From CAZMMV01 sp964637035 (GTDB taxonomy: Bacteria; Bacillota; Clostridia; Tissierellales; Tissierellaceae), in assembly GCA_964637035.1 (NCBI GenBank), contig CAZWTU010000003.1:1-64000 (forward strand): 64,000 nucleotides of DNA, in the 5' to 3' direction. This document shows, one piece after another, positions 17,830-27,641 of this stretch. The first letter of the stretch is position 1; each line of letters begins with the position of its first letter. The notes beneath the pieces are model-generated. The model was not told the DNA's origin and made no database searches. It saw only the letters and a program-made list of their open reading frames with translations. A program made the position numbers and the translations under genes.

Positions 17830-18677
17830 ATTTTAGAGTTTAATTTAAATAATGCAGGAGATGCTATAAACAGTGAAGAATAAGTACCTGATAAAATTCC
17901 TATAATTAGTGGTAAAGCTAATACCTTAATATCTTCAACGCCTAATGCATAAAGAACCACAACAGCCACCAATGTTGTAACACTAGTATTTATAGTTCTG
18001 CTTAGAGATTTTTTTATACTGGAATTTATTGTTTCTTCCATTGTTTGCCTAGGATATAATTTAAAATTTTCCCTTATTCTATCAAAAATTACTATGGTAT
18101 CATTTATAGAATATCCTAATACAGCTAAAATTGCTGCAATAAAAGAATTGTTTACAGGAATTCTAAATATAGAGTAAACAGCTAGCATTATCAAAACATC
18201 ATGGGCTAATGCAATTATTGCTGCCAAACCAAAGGCAAATTGAAACCTCCATGTGATATATGCTAACATCAAAACTGTAGCTATCACCGTAGATAAGAGG
18301 GCCTTGTTTTTAATTTCATCACTTATAGTAGCACCAAATTTTTTAGATTGATAATTATCTTCAGCTACACCATATTTTTCTACAAATTTGTTAACTATGT
18401 TACTAATTTCATTGTTTTTCATGTCCTTAGTACTCTTAATTATAACAGTATCTTTTTCAGAACCTGCATGGATAATACTTGCACCACTATCATACTCATC
18501 TACAATTTTCCTAACTTCATCAACTTCTATAAATTTACCAACATTAACTTCTATTAAAGTTCCACCACTAAAATCTATACCATAATTTAAGCCTTTAACA
18601 AAAAACATAAGAAGACCAATTACTATTATGATAGTGGAAATCATTGCATATATCTTTCTATTCTTTATAATATTCAT
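17814..18677 (-). CDS. secF: Protein translocase subunit SecF
   Basis: 287 aa membrane protein of the SecDF complex, which uses the proton gradient to help pull secreted proteins across the membrane. One N-terminal helix (about 10-27), a short external domain, then a cluster of five helices. The family motif DFSGGTLIEV follows the first helix, and SINDTIVIFDRIREN is in the C-terminal half. It lies 15 nt after secD. Confidence 0.97.
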   Translation of the reverse strand: MNIIKNRKIYAMISTIIIVIGLLMFFVKGLNYGIDFSGGTLIEVNVGKFIEVDEVRKIVDEYDSGASIIHAGSEKDTVIIKSTKDMKNNEISNIVNKFVEKYGVAEDNYQSKKFGATISDEIKNKALLSTVIATVLMLAYITWRFQFAFGLAAIIALAHDVLIMLAVYSIFRIPVNNSFIAAILAVLGYSINDTIVIFDRIRENFKLYPRQTMEETINSSIKKSLSRTINTSVTTLVAVVVLYALGVEDIKVLALPLIIGILSGTYSSLFIASPALFKLNSKIKTAK

Positions 18678-18692
18678 CTCATCACCCCTTCA

Positions 18693-19958
18693 TTAAACCC
18701 CATATAGTTTTGTATTTTTTCCACCCGTAATCGATACAATTAATTTTAATAGATATTTGGATATGAAAACAGCTGTTATCATAGAAGCAAGTATACCTAT
18801 TATTAAAGTAACACCAAATCCTCTAATTGGTCCAACACCAAAGTAATATAGGACTCCGCCAGCTATTAGTGTTGTAATATTTGCATCTAGTACCGAAGTA
18901 AGTGCTCTTTTATATCCTGTTTCTACTGCTGTCCTAATAGTTTTTCCTATTTTTATTTCTTCCTTGATTCTTTCAAATATCAATACATTGGCATCTACTG
19001 CCATACCAACAGATAATATTAGACCTGCTATACCAGGTAAAGTTAATTTTACCCCTAAGCTAATCATTGTAAATATAACTATCAAAGTATAAATTGTTAA
19101 ACCAATACAAGAAATAAATCCGGGAACCCTATACATAAGAATCATGTAAGCGAATATTATAAGAAGTGCTATTGCACCAGCTAAAATACTTTTTTCATAG
19201 GCTTCCAGACCAAGTGTAGGCCCTATGACTTCTGTTTGTAATTCTTCCATTTCGACTGGTAAGGCACCTGCACGAATTAAAGTAGCCAAGTTGTCTGCTC
19301 CCTCTAAATCAAATCCACCCTCTATAACAGCCTTGCCATCACTAATTTTTGTGCCTACAGCTGGAGCAGATATTATTTGATCATCTAGTTCAATAGATAT
19401 AATCCTATCTTCCCTGGCCTCTTCTCCTGCCAATCTACCAGTTGCCTCTGCAAAATTTGCAGCGCCTTCCTTATTAAACTCTAAACTTACAACAATAGTT
19501 TGTTGACCTAATTGATTTTTGCTATATTGAACCTCTGAACCTACTACATGTTTACCTGTAACTACAATATTTCCTTCTGGATCTTTAAATTGTAATTGGG
19601 CTGTTTTACCAATTAAATCAATGGCTTCTTGAGGATTGTCTAATCCTGCTAATTCAACCCTAATCCTATTTTTACCCTCTATGAAAATATTTGGCTCTGA
19701 AATCCCAAGACCATTGACCCTTTCATTTATAATTGCTTTTGATTGTTCCATAAGTCTTTGTAAATCTTCGCCTGTTGCATCAGTTTTCGCTTCTAAAACA
19801 ACATAGACGCCTCCAGCCAAATCTAGCCCTAATTCTACTGCATCCTTAGCCTTTGTTATCTCAAAGTTTCCAATTTTAATTCCATTGATTGCAACAAAGC
19901 TTGCTCCTCCAACTAATAATAATATTAGTAAGAATATAATTGTATTTTTAGATTTCAT
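18693..19958 (-). CDS. secD: Protein translocase subunit SecD
   Basis: Partner of SecF. About 421 aa with an N-terminal helix, LGLDLAGGVYVVLE after it, an external P1 domain, and a C-terminal five-helix bundle containing VDANVLIFERIKEE. ATG 19958 is chosen because the AGGAGG lies between it and an earlier in-frame ATG at 19973. The start lies inside the end of scfB (11-nt overlap), suggesting translational coupling to the SCIFF maturase gene. Confidence 0.96.
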   Translation of the reverse strand: MKSKNTIIFLLILLLVGGASFVAINGIKIGNFEITKAKDAVELGLDLAGGVYVVLEAKTDATGEDLQRLMEQSKAIINERVNGLGISEPNIFIEGKNRIRVELAGLDNPQEAIDLIGKTAQLQFKDPEGNIVVTGKHVVGSEVQYSKNQLGQQTIVVSLEFNKEGAANFAEATGRLAGEEAREDRIISIELDDQIISAPAVGTKISDGKAVIEGGFDLEGADNLATLIRAGALPVEMEELQTEVIGPTLGLEAYEKSILAGAIALLIIFAYMILMYRVPGFISCIGLTIYTLIVIFTMISLGVKLTLPGIAGLILSVGMAVDANVLIFERIKEEIKIGKTIRTAVETGYKRALTSVLDANITTLIAGGVLYYFGVGPIRGFGVTLIIGILASMITAVFISKYLLKLIVSITGGKNTKLYGV

Positions 19959-21324
19959 CTTTTCCCTCCTCATTATTTATCTTTGCCAAAATTGATATGG
20001 CACATTCAATTCTTTTCTTTTCCATCTCACAGCCAATTTTATAAGCTTGGCTAAGGTCATTATTTGCATAGTAAGAATTTGCATGACAGCCTCCACTACA
20101 ATAAAACCTAGCCCAACATTGACTACATTCATCTTTTGTATATACATTAGAATTTTTAAATTTACTCCTTAATCCTGTGTTTTTGATACCTTCCCATATA
20201 TTACCTAGCAAGAATTCTTTTTCCCCTACAAATTGATGGCAGGGATATATATCCCCATCTGGAGTAATAGCTAGGTACTCAGACCCTGCCCCACATCCAA
20301 CAGCCCTTTTTATCATACATGGACCCTGTTCTAAGTCTATCATAAAATGAAAAAATAAAAACTCCTTATCCATTTTTTTAATCTTGATATATTCTTTAGA
20401 AAATTTTTCATACTCATCCAGTACATCTTGCAAATGTTCTTGCCTAAGTGCATAGTCCATTTCTTCTGGTGTTACAACAGGTTCAATAGAAGTCTTTTTA
20501 AATCCTTGTTCATAATAATGTAAGGCATCCTTTGTAAAATCAATATTTCTATTTGTGAATGTCCCCCTAATATAGTAATCCTTGTCTCCTCTTTTGTCCA
20601 CAAGTTTCTTAAACTTAGGTAAGATTATATCATGACTTCCTTCACCATTAATAGTCTGTCTCATATTATCATTTATATGTTTTCTACCATCTAAACTAAG
20701 TACAACATTATCCATGTTTTCATTGATAAAATCTATATTATCATCATCTAAAAGTACCCCATTAGTTGTAATGGTAAATCTAAAGTTTTTATTATTTTCC
20801 TCCTCTATACTTCTACCATATTTAACTAAATCCTTTACTAATTGGAAGTTCATCAGGGGTTCTCCACCAAAAAAATCTACTTCCAAATTTCTTCTAGACC
20901 CAGAATTTTCAACTAAATAATCTAGGGATCTTTTCCCTACTTCAAAACTCATTAAGCTCCTCTCACCTTTAAAATTACCCTGAGATGCAAAACAGTATTC
21001 ACATTTCAAGTTACAATCATGAGCCACATGTAAACACATTGCCTTTACTATATTATCTTCATTATATTTAAAATTAGATATATCTACATCTTCTGAATAC
21101 AACAATCCATTCCCTACTAAGTTGTCTATTTCGCTGCAGACCTCAATAAGGGCTTGTCTATTATATTGGCTTTCTAATAAAGTTAATATTTCATCTAAGG
21201 TTTTATCCTGATAATAATCTAAAACATCATATACTATTTCGTCAACAAGATGTACTGCCCCACTATTTACATCTAATAAAATATAATTATCATTTAAATA
21301 AAATTTATGTATCTTTGAATTCAT
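19948..21324 (-). CDS. scfB: SCIFF peptide maturase (radical SAM, SPASM), thioether-forming
   Basis: Installs Cys-to-Thr thioether links in the SCIFF ribosomal peptide. 458 aa. N-terminal peptide-binding (RRE-like) region, radical-SAM motif CNLKCEYC (Cys104, Cys108, Cys111), and C-terminal SPASM cysteines (CGAG, CSQCWARFYCSGGC). The substrate gene scfA lies 67 nt upstream, and secD overlaps the 3' end. This trio is conserved across Clostridia. SD GGGGG precedes the ATG. Confidence 0.96.
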   Translation of the reverse strand: MNSKIHKFYLNDNYILLDVNSGAVHLVDEIVYDVLDYYQDKTLDEILTLLESQYNRQALIEVCSEIDNLVGNGLLYSEDVDISNFKYNEDNIVKAMCLHVAHDCNLKCEYCFASQGNFKGERSLMSFEVGKRSLDYLVENSGSRRNLEVDFFGGEPLMNFQLVKDLVKYGRSIEEENNKNFRFTITTNGVLLDDDNIDFINENMDNVVLSLDGRKHINDNMRQTINGEGSHDIILPKFKKLVDKRGDKDYYIRGTFTNRNIDFTKDALHYYEQGFKKTSIEPVVTPEEMDYALRQEHLQDVLDEYEKFSKEYIKIKKMDKEFLFFHFMIDLEQGPCMIKRAVGCGAGSEYLAITPDGDIYPCHQFVGEKEFLLGNIWEGIKNTGLRSKFKNSNVYTKDECSQCWARFYCSGGCHANSYYANNDLSQAYKIGCEMEKKRIECAISILAKINNEEGKDEI

Positions 21325-21350
21325 ATTTGTTTTCCCCCATTACTAAACTA

Positions 21351-21382
21351 ACAAAAGAAAAAGCAGTGGATAAACCACCACT
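21351..21382 (-). terminator. partial terminator between scfA and scfB
   Basis: On minus, AGTGG / CCACT hairpin (21382-21365) followed by a T-rich run (21362-21351). It lies between the scfA stop and the scfB start and would let the peptide be made in excess over its maturase. Confidence 0.6.
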
Positions 21383-21391
21383 CTTTATCTT

Positions 21392-21532
21392 TTATTTATT
21401 CTCACATTTTTGATTTCCAACTGTACAAGAAGTCTTGCACGCAGATTGACATGAAGTTTGACATTCCCCACATCCACCCTTAGAAATAGTATCTTTTAAA
21501 TTTTTACCTGATAATGTTTTTATATGTTTCAT
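21392..21532 (-). CDS. scfA: SCIFF peptide precursor (six cysteines in forty-five)
   Basis: 46-residue precursor peptide starting MKHIKTLSGKNLKD. The core has six spaced cysteines in the pattern GGCGECQTSCQSACKTSC, plus a seventh near the C terminus in NQKCENK. It is the substrate of the adjacent radical-SAM maturase. ATG at 21532 has a GGAGG-type SD. The final function of the product is unknown to me; its near-universal presence in Clostridia argues for a housekeeping rather than an antibiotic role. Confidence 0.95.
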   Translation of the reverse strand: MKHIKTLSGKNLKDTISKGGCGECQTSCQSACKTSCTVGNQKCENK

Positions 21533-21613
21533 AAAAATTTCCTCCTTTAAGTAATGTTATTGCTATAAATTATAACATAATAAATAATTAAATAAAAGTA
21601 GTTTTATATCTTA

Positions 21614-21979
21614 CTATATGTTTATTCCTATCATTCCACCTATCGTTCCAGTTATAAAGGCTAGGATTAATTTACTTATAGACAATATATCCAATGATAT
21701 AGTCTTTAAAAATATTAAATTGAAAATAATTAAGACAATATAATAAGATAAACCAACAATACCACCTATTAACCAACCCTTTTCCTTGACCTTAATAGAT
21801 GCATATATGCTAGCTGAACCTATGCTTACTACCATTGCAATAGTATTTAACAAGGAAATCTTGCTTTCTTGAAGACTTGAATAAGTTAATAATAAAGAGA
21901 AAACTAAAATTAAAACTACAGTAATAATATAAGCAATCAACAAACTTTTTAGTAAATAAATAATTTTTTCTTTTTTCAT
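21614..21979 (-). CDS. TIGR04086 family membrane protein
   Basis: About 121 aa with four hydrophobic segments (roughly 8-30, 40-58, 67-88, 98-120). This matches the TIGR04086 family, which sits beside scfA and yajC in Clostridia. Function unknown. The ATG at 21979 is preferred, 7 nt after AGGAGG; an ATG two codons earlier is too close to it. Confidence 0.8.
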   Translation of the reverse strand: MKKEKIIYLLKSLLIAYIITVVLILVFSLLLTYSSLQESKISLLNTIAMVVSIGSASIYASIKVKEKGWLIGGIVGLSYYIVLIIFNLIFLKTISLDILSISKLILAFITGTIGGMIGINI

Positions 21980-22037
21980 ATACATTCCTCCTATCTATAC
22001 TAAAATCTATTTAAGATAAGAGAAATTTATTACTGAA

Positions 22038-22067
22038 AAAACTTCCTTATTTAAATAAGGAAGTTTT
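22038..22067 (-). terminator. yajC terminator
   Basis: Perfect 30-nt palindrome (AAAACTTCCTTATTT and its complement) followed on minus by six T, just past the yajC stop. Confidence 0.85.
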
Positions 22068-22079
22068 AAGTTTAGTGTC

Positions 22080-22364
22080 TTATTTAGATTTATCTACCTT
22101 ATCTCTGCTAATAACAGAGCCTACAGCCCATTTTGTCATATCTAATTTAGTCTTAGCACTTCCTACCTCTATGCTAACCATGTCATCTTTTAATTTAACT
22201 ACCTTTCCGAAAATCCCACCAATAGTAATAATGTCATCCCCAATTCTTAGACTATCTCTCATTTCTCTTATTTCTTTTTCTTTTTTTCTTTGCGGTCTAA
22301 TAGCGAAAAAATAAAAAACAGCTAAAAAACCTATTGGTAAAATTAAAGCTCCTAGATTACCCAT
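22080..22364 (-). CDS. yajC: Preprotein translocase subunit YajC
   Basis: 94 aa accessory subunit of SecDF. One N-terminal membrane helix (about 5-21), then IRPQRKKEKE and the conserved DSLRIGDDIITIGGIFGKV segment. It lies downstream of tgt and upstream of secDF, as in most bacteria. Confidence 0.96.
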   Translation of the reverse strand: MGNLGALILPIGFLAVFYFFAIRPQRKKEKEIREMRDSLRIGDDIITIGGIFGKVVKLKDDMVSIEVGSAKTKLDMTKWAVGSVISRDKVDKSK

Positions 22365-22429
22365 TTATGTATCCCTCCTTTTCTATTATATATATTACCA
22401 TGAAAAAATATAAATTTCATCTAATATTT

Positions 22430-23545
22430 TTAAAAATAACCATATTTTTCATAAAATTCATCCTTATATTCAAGAATTCTATCTTCCTTTATTGCATTTC
22501 TAATGTTTTCCATGAGTTTAATTAAAAAATATAAATTATGAATTGTAGCTAACCTTGCACCTAGAATTTCATTTACATTAAAAAGATGTCTAATATATGC
22601 CCTAGAATAATTTTTACAAGCATAACAATCACACTCTGGATCTAAGCTTGAAAAATCCTTGGAGTACTTAGCATTTCTTACAACTAGTCTGCCCCTAGAA
22701 GTAAATACAGTTCCATTTCTAGCTATTCTTGTAGGCAATACACAATCCGCCATATCTATACCTCTTATAACAGATTCAAATAAATAATCTGGAGTACCTA
22801 CCCCCATTAAATATCTGGGCTTATCCTTAGGAAGTAGTGGGGTAGTGTAATCTAAAACTTCACACATTAAATCCCTAGGTTCACCTACACTAAGGCCCCC
22901 TATTGCATATCCTGGAAAATCTAAATCAACAAGGTCATGAGCACTTTTCTCCCTTAAATCCTTATACATCCCACCTTGTACAATTCCAAACAGCCCTTGT
23001 TTATCCCAATCCTTATGATATTCCTTACATCTCTTTGCCCATCTTGTAGTCCTCTCCATGGAATGTACAACATAATCATATTCTGCAGGATAGGGTGCAC
23101 ATTCATCAAAGCACATCATAATATCAGAGCCCAAGGCATTTTGAATTTCTATGGATTTTTCTGGACTTATAAAATGTTTAGAACCATCTATATGAGAGCG
23201 AAATTCTACTCCCTCTTCCTTAATTTTTCTTAAATCTCCCAAGGAAAATACTTGAAAACCACCACTATCAGTTAAAATAGGTCCATGCCAATTCATAAAT
23301 TTATGAAGTCCACCAGCTTCTTTAACCAGTTCATGACCAGGCTTTAAATAGAGATGATATGTATTGCTTAAAATTATCTGGGCTCCCAGGTCTCGAACTT
23401 CTTCTGGTGTCATGGCCTTAACTGTTCCCCTAGTACCTACAGGCATAAATATTGGAGTTTCAACTACCCCATGGGGAGTATAAAGTTTTCCAAGCCTAGC
23501 CTTAGTATCTTTTGATTCCTTTAAAAGTTCAAATTTAATTGCCAT
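22430..23545 (-). CDS. tgt: tRNA-guanine(34) transglycosylase
   Basis: Exchanges G34 of tRNAs with GUN anticodons for the queuine precursor. 371 aa. Active-site LTDSGGFQVF (Asp93) and a zinc site CDCYACKNYSRAYIRHL near the C terminus. It lies 13 nt after queA, the next enzyme of queuosine synthesis, and belongs to the ruv-queA-tgt-yajC run. Confidence 0.98.
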   Translation of the reverse strand: MAIKFELLKESKDTKARLGKLYTPHGVVETPIFMPVGTRGTVKAMTPEEVRDLGAQIILSNTYHLYLKPGHELVKEAGGLHKFMNWHGPILTDSGGFQVFSLGDLRKIKEEGVEFRSHIDGSKHFISPEKSIEIQNALGSDIMMCFDECAPYPAEYDYVVHSMERTTRWAKRCKEYHKDWDKQGLFGIVQGGMYKDLREKSAHDLVDLDFPGYAIGGLSVGEPRDLMCEVLDYTTPLLPKDKPRYLMGVGTPDYLFESVIRGIDMADCVLPTRIARNGTVFTSRGRLVVRNAKYSKDFSSLDPECDCYACKNYSRAYIRHLFNVNEILGARLATIHNLYFLIKLMENIRNAIKEDRILEYKDEFYEKYGYF

Positions 23546-23558
23546 CTTATTCCTCCTA

Positions 23559-24584
23559 TTACTTTATAAACATTGAATCACCAAAACTAAAAAACCTATA
23601 TTTTTCATTTACGGCAACTTTGTAAGCCTTGGATATAATTTCCTTAGAAGCAAAACCACTAACTAACATAAGCAGGGTTGATTCAGGTAAATGAAAATTA
23701 GTTATCAATTTATCTACAATTTTAAATTTATATCCTGGATATATAAATATATCAGTCCAACCAGACCCCTTACTTATAAGTCCTTTTTCATTGCCTAGGG
23801 TTTCTAATGTCCTAGTAGTTGTAGTCCCCACTGAAATAACTTTTTTACCTCTTAATTTTGTATCATTTATTCTTTCTTCTACTTCTTCAGATAAGTCATA
23901 GTATTCACTATGCATATGATGTTCTAATATATTATCTACTTTAACCGGCCTAAAAGTGCCTAATCCTACATGGAGGGTTATATAAGCGATATTTACCCCC
24001 TTGGCCTTGATTTCATTTAGAAGCCCCTCAGTAAAATGAAGACCAGCAGTAGGTGCAGCGGCAGAACCAATATTTTTAGAATATACTGTTTGATATCTTT
24101 CTTTGTCCTCTAATTTCTCTGTAATATAAGGGGGAAGTGGCATTTCACCTAATTCATCCAATACTTCTTCAAAAATACCTTCATATTGAAATTGAATATT
24201 TCTAGTACCATCTTCTTCAATAGACAAAACCTTTCCCTTTAATTTACCCTGTCCAAATTCTAAATCATGACCAGGTCTAGCCTTCTTACCAGGCCTAACC
24301 AGGCATTCCCATATATCACCTTCAAGTCTTTTAAGAAGTAAAATTTCTATTTCTTCTTCTTTTCCTATTCTATTGCCGAATAATCTGGCAGGAATTACCC
24401 TAGTATCATTTAAAACCAATAAGTCCCCTGGCTGAAAATAATTGACAATATCCTTAAATACTTCATGTTTTATTTCCCCAGTGTCTTTATCCAGCACTAA
24501 TAGCCTTGAATCCTCTCTATGTTTTAAGGGATGTTGTGCTATTAAATTTTCCGGCAAATCATAATAAAAATCCTTTGTTTTCAT
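23559..24584 (-). CDS. queA: S-adenosylmethionine:tRNA ribosyltransferase-isomerase
   Basis: Converts preQ1-tRNA to epoxyqueuosine-tRNA. 341 aa, with the family start DFYDLPENLIAQHPL, the LVLNDTRVIPARLFG segment and PTAGLHFT in the middle. The C terminus has ITNFHLPESTLLMLVSGF. Paired with tgt. SD AAGGATG. Confidence 0.98.
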   Translation of the reverse strand: MKTKDFYYDLPENLIAQHPLKHREDSRLLVLDKDTGEIKHEVFKDIVNYFQPGDLLVLNDTRVIPARLFGNRIGKEEEIEILLLKRLEGDIWECLVRPGKKARPGHDLEFGQGKLKGKVLSIEEDGTRNIQFQYEGIFEEVLDELGEMPLPPYITEKLEDKERYQTVYSKNIGSAAAPTAGLHFTEGLLNEIKAKGVNIAYITLHVGLGTFRPVKVDNILEHHMHSEYYDLSEEVEERINDTKLRGKKVISVGTTTTRTLETLGNEKGLISKGSGWTDIFIYPGYKFKIVDKLITNFHLPESTLLMLVSGFASKEIISKAYKVAVNEKYRFFSFGDSMFIK

Positions 24585-24604
24585 ATGTTCATCCTTCTCT
24601 ATTT

Positions 24605-25975
24605 TTATAATATATCAATACCAGAGTAATAATGCTTTAGTATCTCTTCAAATGTATATCCTTCTTCAGCCATGTTTTTAGCCCCATATTGACTCATACC
24701 TACTCCATGACCATAGCCTTTCCCTTCAATAACTATTCCAGAAGTAGGAATCCCTGGCATACTTTGATCCGCAAATATATCTTCTATTTGCCTCTTCTTG
24801 TTTATTGCCCTACTTACACCACTTCTTGATACAGATTTTCTTACACCATTATCTAATACACTAAGTTGGCTTAGCCTCTTAGGTATAAGTTTACCATCTT
24901 TACCCATAATATATACTTCTTTATCAATGTTTACAACATTTCCACCAACTATATTAAAGCATGTACTTTTTAAAGTCGTATTACCTATTATAGTTCTAAA
25001 CTTTGTACCAGAAATAACCTCTTCTCCATTTGAACCTATAAGCTTAATATTTTTGACACTGCCACTGGGAGAGGTTTCTATAACTTGCATATCCACCAAT
25101 GATCCAATATTTATATTGTTTAGGATCAACCTATTATTTAAATCTGAAATATTTATATTTAAAGTCCAGCTACTGGAAGGAGAATTTAAAGAAAACCTAT
25201 CTTCTACAGATCTTAAATAAGGTAAATCTCCGCCCCATACATCTCCACTGCTCTCTGTAAATCCGCTGCTAGTAGAGTGGTATTGTGCATCTATTGGCAT
25301 TCCATTATAATATGCTAAAATCCCCTTAGTCCCATCTACAGCTAAGTTAGTAAGCATATGTTCTTTCTCATACCCATGATATGCCTGACAATCAGTAGTA
25401 TCACATAAATTATAACCTTTACTTAAATGTTTATCCATATTATAAGTTGCATAGGTCCTAGCCGCCACAGCTTGAGCCTTTAAAGCCTCCATTGGAAAAG
25501 TATAAGGCATTTCTCTTGGAACTAAACCATATAAATAATCTTCCATTTCAATATGATTTATAAGTATAATATGCCCATCTTCAAGCTTAAATCTGAGGTA
25601 TCCCCTATACCTATCTTTTTCAACCCTCATAGTAGAACCTTCACCTTCATTAGATAGTAAAAGTAAATTGTTTTCCTGAGGAATAGTAAATAAAACATTA
25701 GCCTGAATATCTAATAAGGAAATATTGTCCTTTTCATCCAAGGCAACTTTAATTTCATTACCACCAATATAGAAAATTGAATTTTCCTTATCATTGACAT
25801 CATATATGGAAAAACCACTTTCACTTTGCAAGTTTATCAAACTTTTATCCAATATAGGTCTTGTAAGTTTAACATCTATATATTTGACACTATCTGCGTA
25901 AACATTGACTTTGCTAGTAAAAATAAAGAATAACAATACCAATACAATTAATAAGTTACGATGATTTTTCTTCAT
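24605..25975 (-). CDS. SpoIID/LytB domain protein (peptidoglycan lytic enzyme family)
   Basis: 456 aa with an N-terminal signal or membrane anchor (about 7-28). The SpoIID domain contains EDYLYGLVPREMPYTFP and AVAARTYA, and the C terminus ends with GHGVGMSQYGAKNMAEEGYTF. SpoIID cleaves stem-less peptidoglycan during engulfment. Several paralogues exist in clostridia, so whether this is the sporulation enzyme itself is not certain. It lies between ruvB and queA, as commonly in this group. Confidence 0.92.
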   Translation of the reverse strand: MKKNHRNLLIVLVLLFFIFTSKVNVYADSVKYIDVKLTRPILDKSLINLQSESGFSIYDVNDKENSIFYIGGNEIKVALDEKDNISLLDIQANVLFTIPQENNLLLLSNEGEGSTMRVEKDRYRGYLRFKLEDGHIILINHIEMEDYLYGLVPREMPYTFPMEALKAQAVAARTYATYNMDKHLSKGYNLCDTTDCQAYHGYEKEHMLTNLAVDGTKGILAYYNGMPIDAQYHSTSSGFTESSGDVWGGDLPYLRSVEDRFSLNSPSSSWTLNINISDLNNRLILNNINIGSLVDMQVIETSPSGSVKNIKLIGSNGEEVISGTKFRTIIGNTTLKSTCFNIVGGNVVNIDKEVYIMGKDGKLIPKRLSQLSVLDNGVRKSVSRSGVSRAINKKRQIEDIFADQSMPGIPTSGIVIEGKGYGHGVGMSQYGAKNMAEEGYTFEEILKHYYSGIDIL

Positions 25976-25995
25976 AAGTTTTCCTCCTAACTATA

Positions 25996-27009
25996 TTAAC
26001 AATCTTCTTTAAATGGAATCCCCAAATGTTCATAGGCTTTTTTGGAAACCATCCTACCCCTAGGTGTTCTATTTAAAAATCCTATTTGTAATAGATAGGG
26101 TTCATAAACATCCTCTATAGTTAATCTTTCCTCACCAGTAGCAGCAGAAAGAGTATCCACACCTACTGGTCCTCCATTAAAGTTTTCTATTAGGGTAAGT
26201 AAAAGTTTTCTATCTACATGGTCTAAACCTATTTGGTCTATTTCAAGAATATCTAAGCCTCTTTTTGCAACTTCTAATGTAATGATACCTTGCTCAACTA
26301 CTTGGGCATAATCCCTAACTCTTTTTAGGAGCCTATTTGCTATTCTAGGTGTACCCCTTGACCTTCGGGCTATTTCCATAGCTCCCTTTTCTTCAATTTC
26401 AATATCTATAATATTAGCAGACCTAAGGATAATCTTTTTTAAACTCTCAATATCATATAGTTCTAAGTTTAACAAAACTCCAAATCGGTCTCTAAGAGGA
26501 GAAGTTAAAAGTCCTGCCCTTGTAGTCGCTCCTATAAGAGTAAAATTGGATAGATCAAGTCTGACGCTTCTAGCAGAAGGTCCTTTTCCTATGATTATAT
26601 CTAGGGCGAAATCCTCCATTGCAGGATATAAAATTTCTTCTACAGTTCTGTTAATTCTATGTATCTCATCTATAAATAAAACATCACCTTGGCTTAGATT
26701 AGTTAAGATACTGGCCAAATCACCTGGCCTTTCTATGGCAGGCCCTGAGGTTACTCTAACATTTACTCCCATTTCATTGGCTATTATATTTGCTAAGGTT
26801 GTCTTCCCCAAGCCAGGGGGACCAAATAAAAGAACATGGTCTAGGGATTCTTCCCTGCCTTTAGCAGCTTTAATAAAAATATTTAACTTTTCTTTAGCTT
26901 TGTTTTGACCTATATATTCACTTATCCACTTTGGTCTAAGGGTAAGTTCATTATCTGTATCTTCAGTTCTAATAGTACCAGCTACAATCCTATCTTTTTC
27001 ACCATCCAT
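25996..27009 (-). CDS. ruvB: Holliday junction branch-migration helicase RuvB
   Basis: AAA+ motor of the RuvAB complex. Walker A GPPGLGKTTL, Walker B FIDEIHR, sensor GATTRAG, arginine-finger region LTSPLRDRFG and a C-terminal winged helix. 337 aa is normal. It lies 15 nt after ruvA. Confidence 0.98.
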   Translation of the reverse strand: MDGEKDRIVAGTIRTEDTDNELTLRPKWISEYIGQNKAKEKLNIFIKAAKGREESLDHVLLFGPPGLGKTTLANIIANEMGVNVRVTSGPAIERPGDLASILTNLSQGDVLFIDEIHRINRTVEEILYPAMEDFALDIIIGKGPSARSVRLDLSNFTLIGATTRAGLLTSPLRDRFGVLLNLELYDIESLKKIILRSANIIDIEIEEKGAMEIARRSRGTPRIANRLLKRVRDYAQVVEQGIITLEVAKRGLDILEIDQIGLDHVDRKLLLTLIENFNGGPVGVDTLSAATGEERLTIEDVYEPYLLQIGFLNRTPRGRMVSKKAYEHLGIPFKEDC

Positions 27010-27024
27010 ATTAGCAACACCTTC

Positions 27025-27621
27025 TTATTTATTTGATAGTTTCTTTAAACCTTCTCGTATTAATTCTTCTAATTTCATATTTGATAGGTCCAATTTTCTA
27101 AGAACCTTTTCTATTTCATATTTTCTATATCCTAAAGACATTAAACCATCTACTGCCTTTTCATAATCATCAGTTTTAAAAGATTTTGTTTTTTCTTCAT
27201 CAGATAAAACAAGATCATCCTTATTTATCCTGTCCTTAAGCTCTAAGACCATCCTCTCAGCAGTTTTCTTGCCTACCCCTGGGGCTTTGCATAGGAGATC
27301 CAGGTCCTTCCTTAAAATAGCTAACTTGATGTCATTAGGAGTTAAACCTGATAGTATGCCAATAGCAGTTTTAGGTCCAATCTTTGATACCATTAGGAGC
27401 ATTCTATACATTTCAATTTCTTCTTCAGTGACAAAACCATATAAAAATACTCCAGCCTCACTTACATTTAAATAGGTATAAATCATTGCATCTTTCATAC
27501 CTACTTCTAAATCCAACATTGAATGACCAGATGTAAATATTTTATAGCCTATTCCATTATTTTGCAATACTATGTAATCTTCCTTAATAGCTGCTACACT
27601 TCCAATTATATATTCAAACAA
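27025..27621 (-). CDS. ruvA: Holliday junction branch-migration subunit RuvA
   Basis: 198 aa tetrameric junction-binding protein. N-terminal OB domain, two helix-hairpin-helix motifs (KIGPKTAIGILSGL and APGVGKKTAERMVLELKD) and a C-terminal RuvB-binding domain. The start is TTG behind AAAGGATG. ruvC lies 20 nt upstream. Confidence 0.98.
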   Translation of the reverse strand: MFEYIIGSVAAIKEDYIVLQNNGIGYKIFTSGHSMLDLEVGMKDAMIYTYLNVSEAGVFLYGFVTEEEIEMYRMLLMVSKIGPKTAIGILSGLTPNDIKLAILRKDLDLLCKAPGVGKKTAERMVLELKDRINKDDLVLSDEEKTKSFKTDDYEKAVDGLMSLGYRKYEIEKVLRKLDLSNMKLEELIREGLKKLSNK

Positions 27622-27641
27622 TATATATCATCCTTTTTTCT

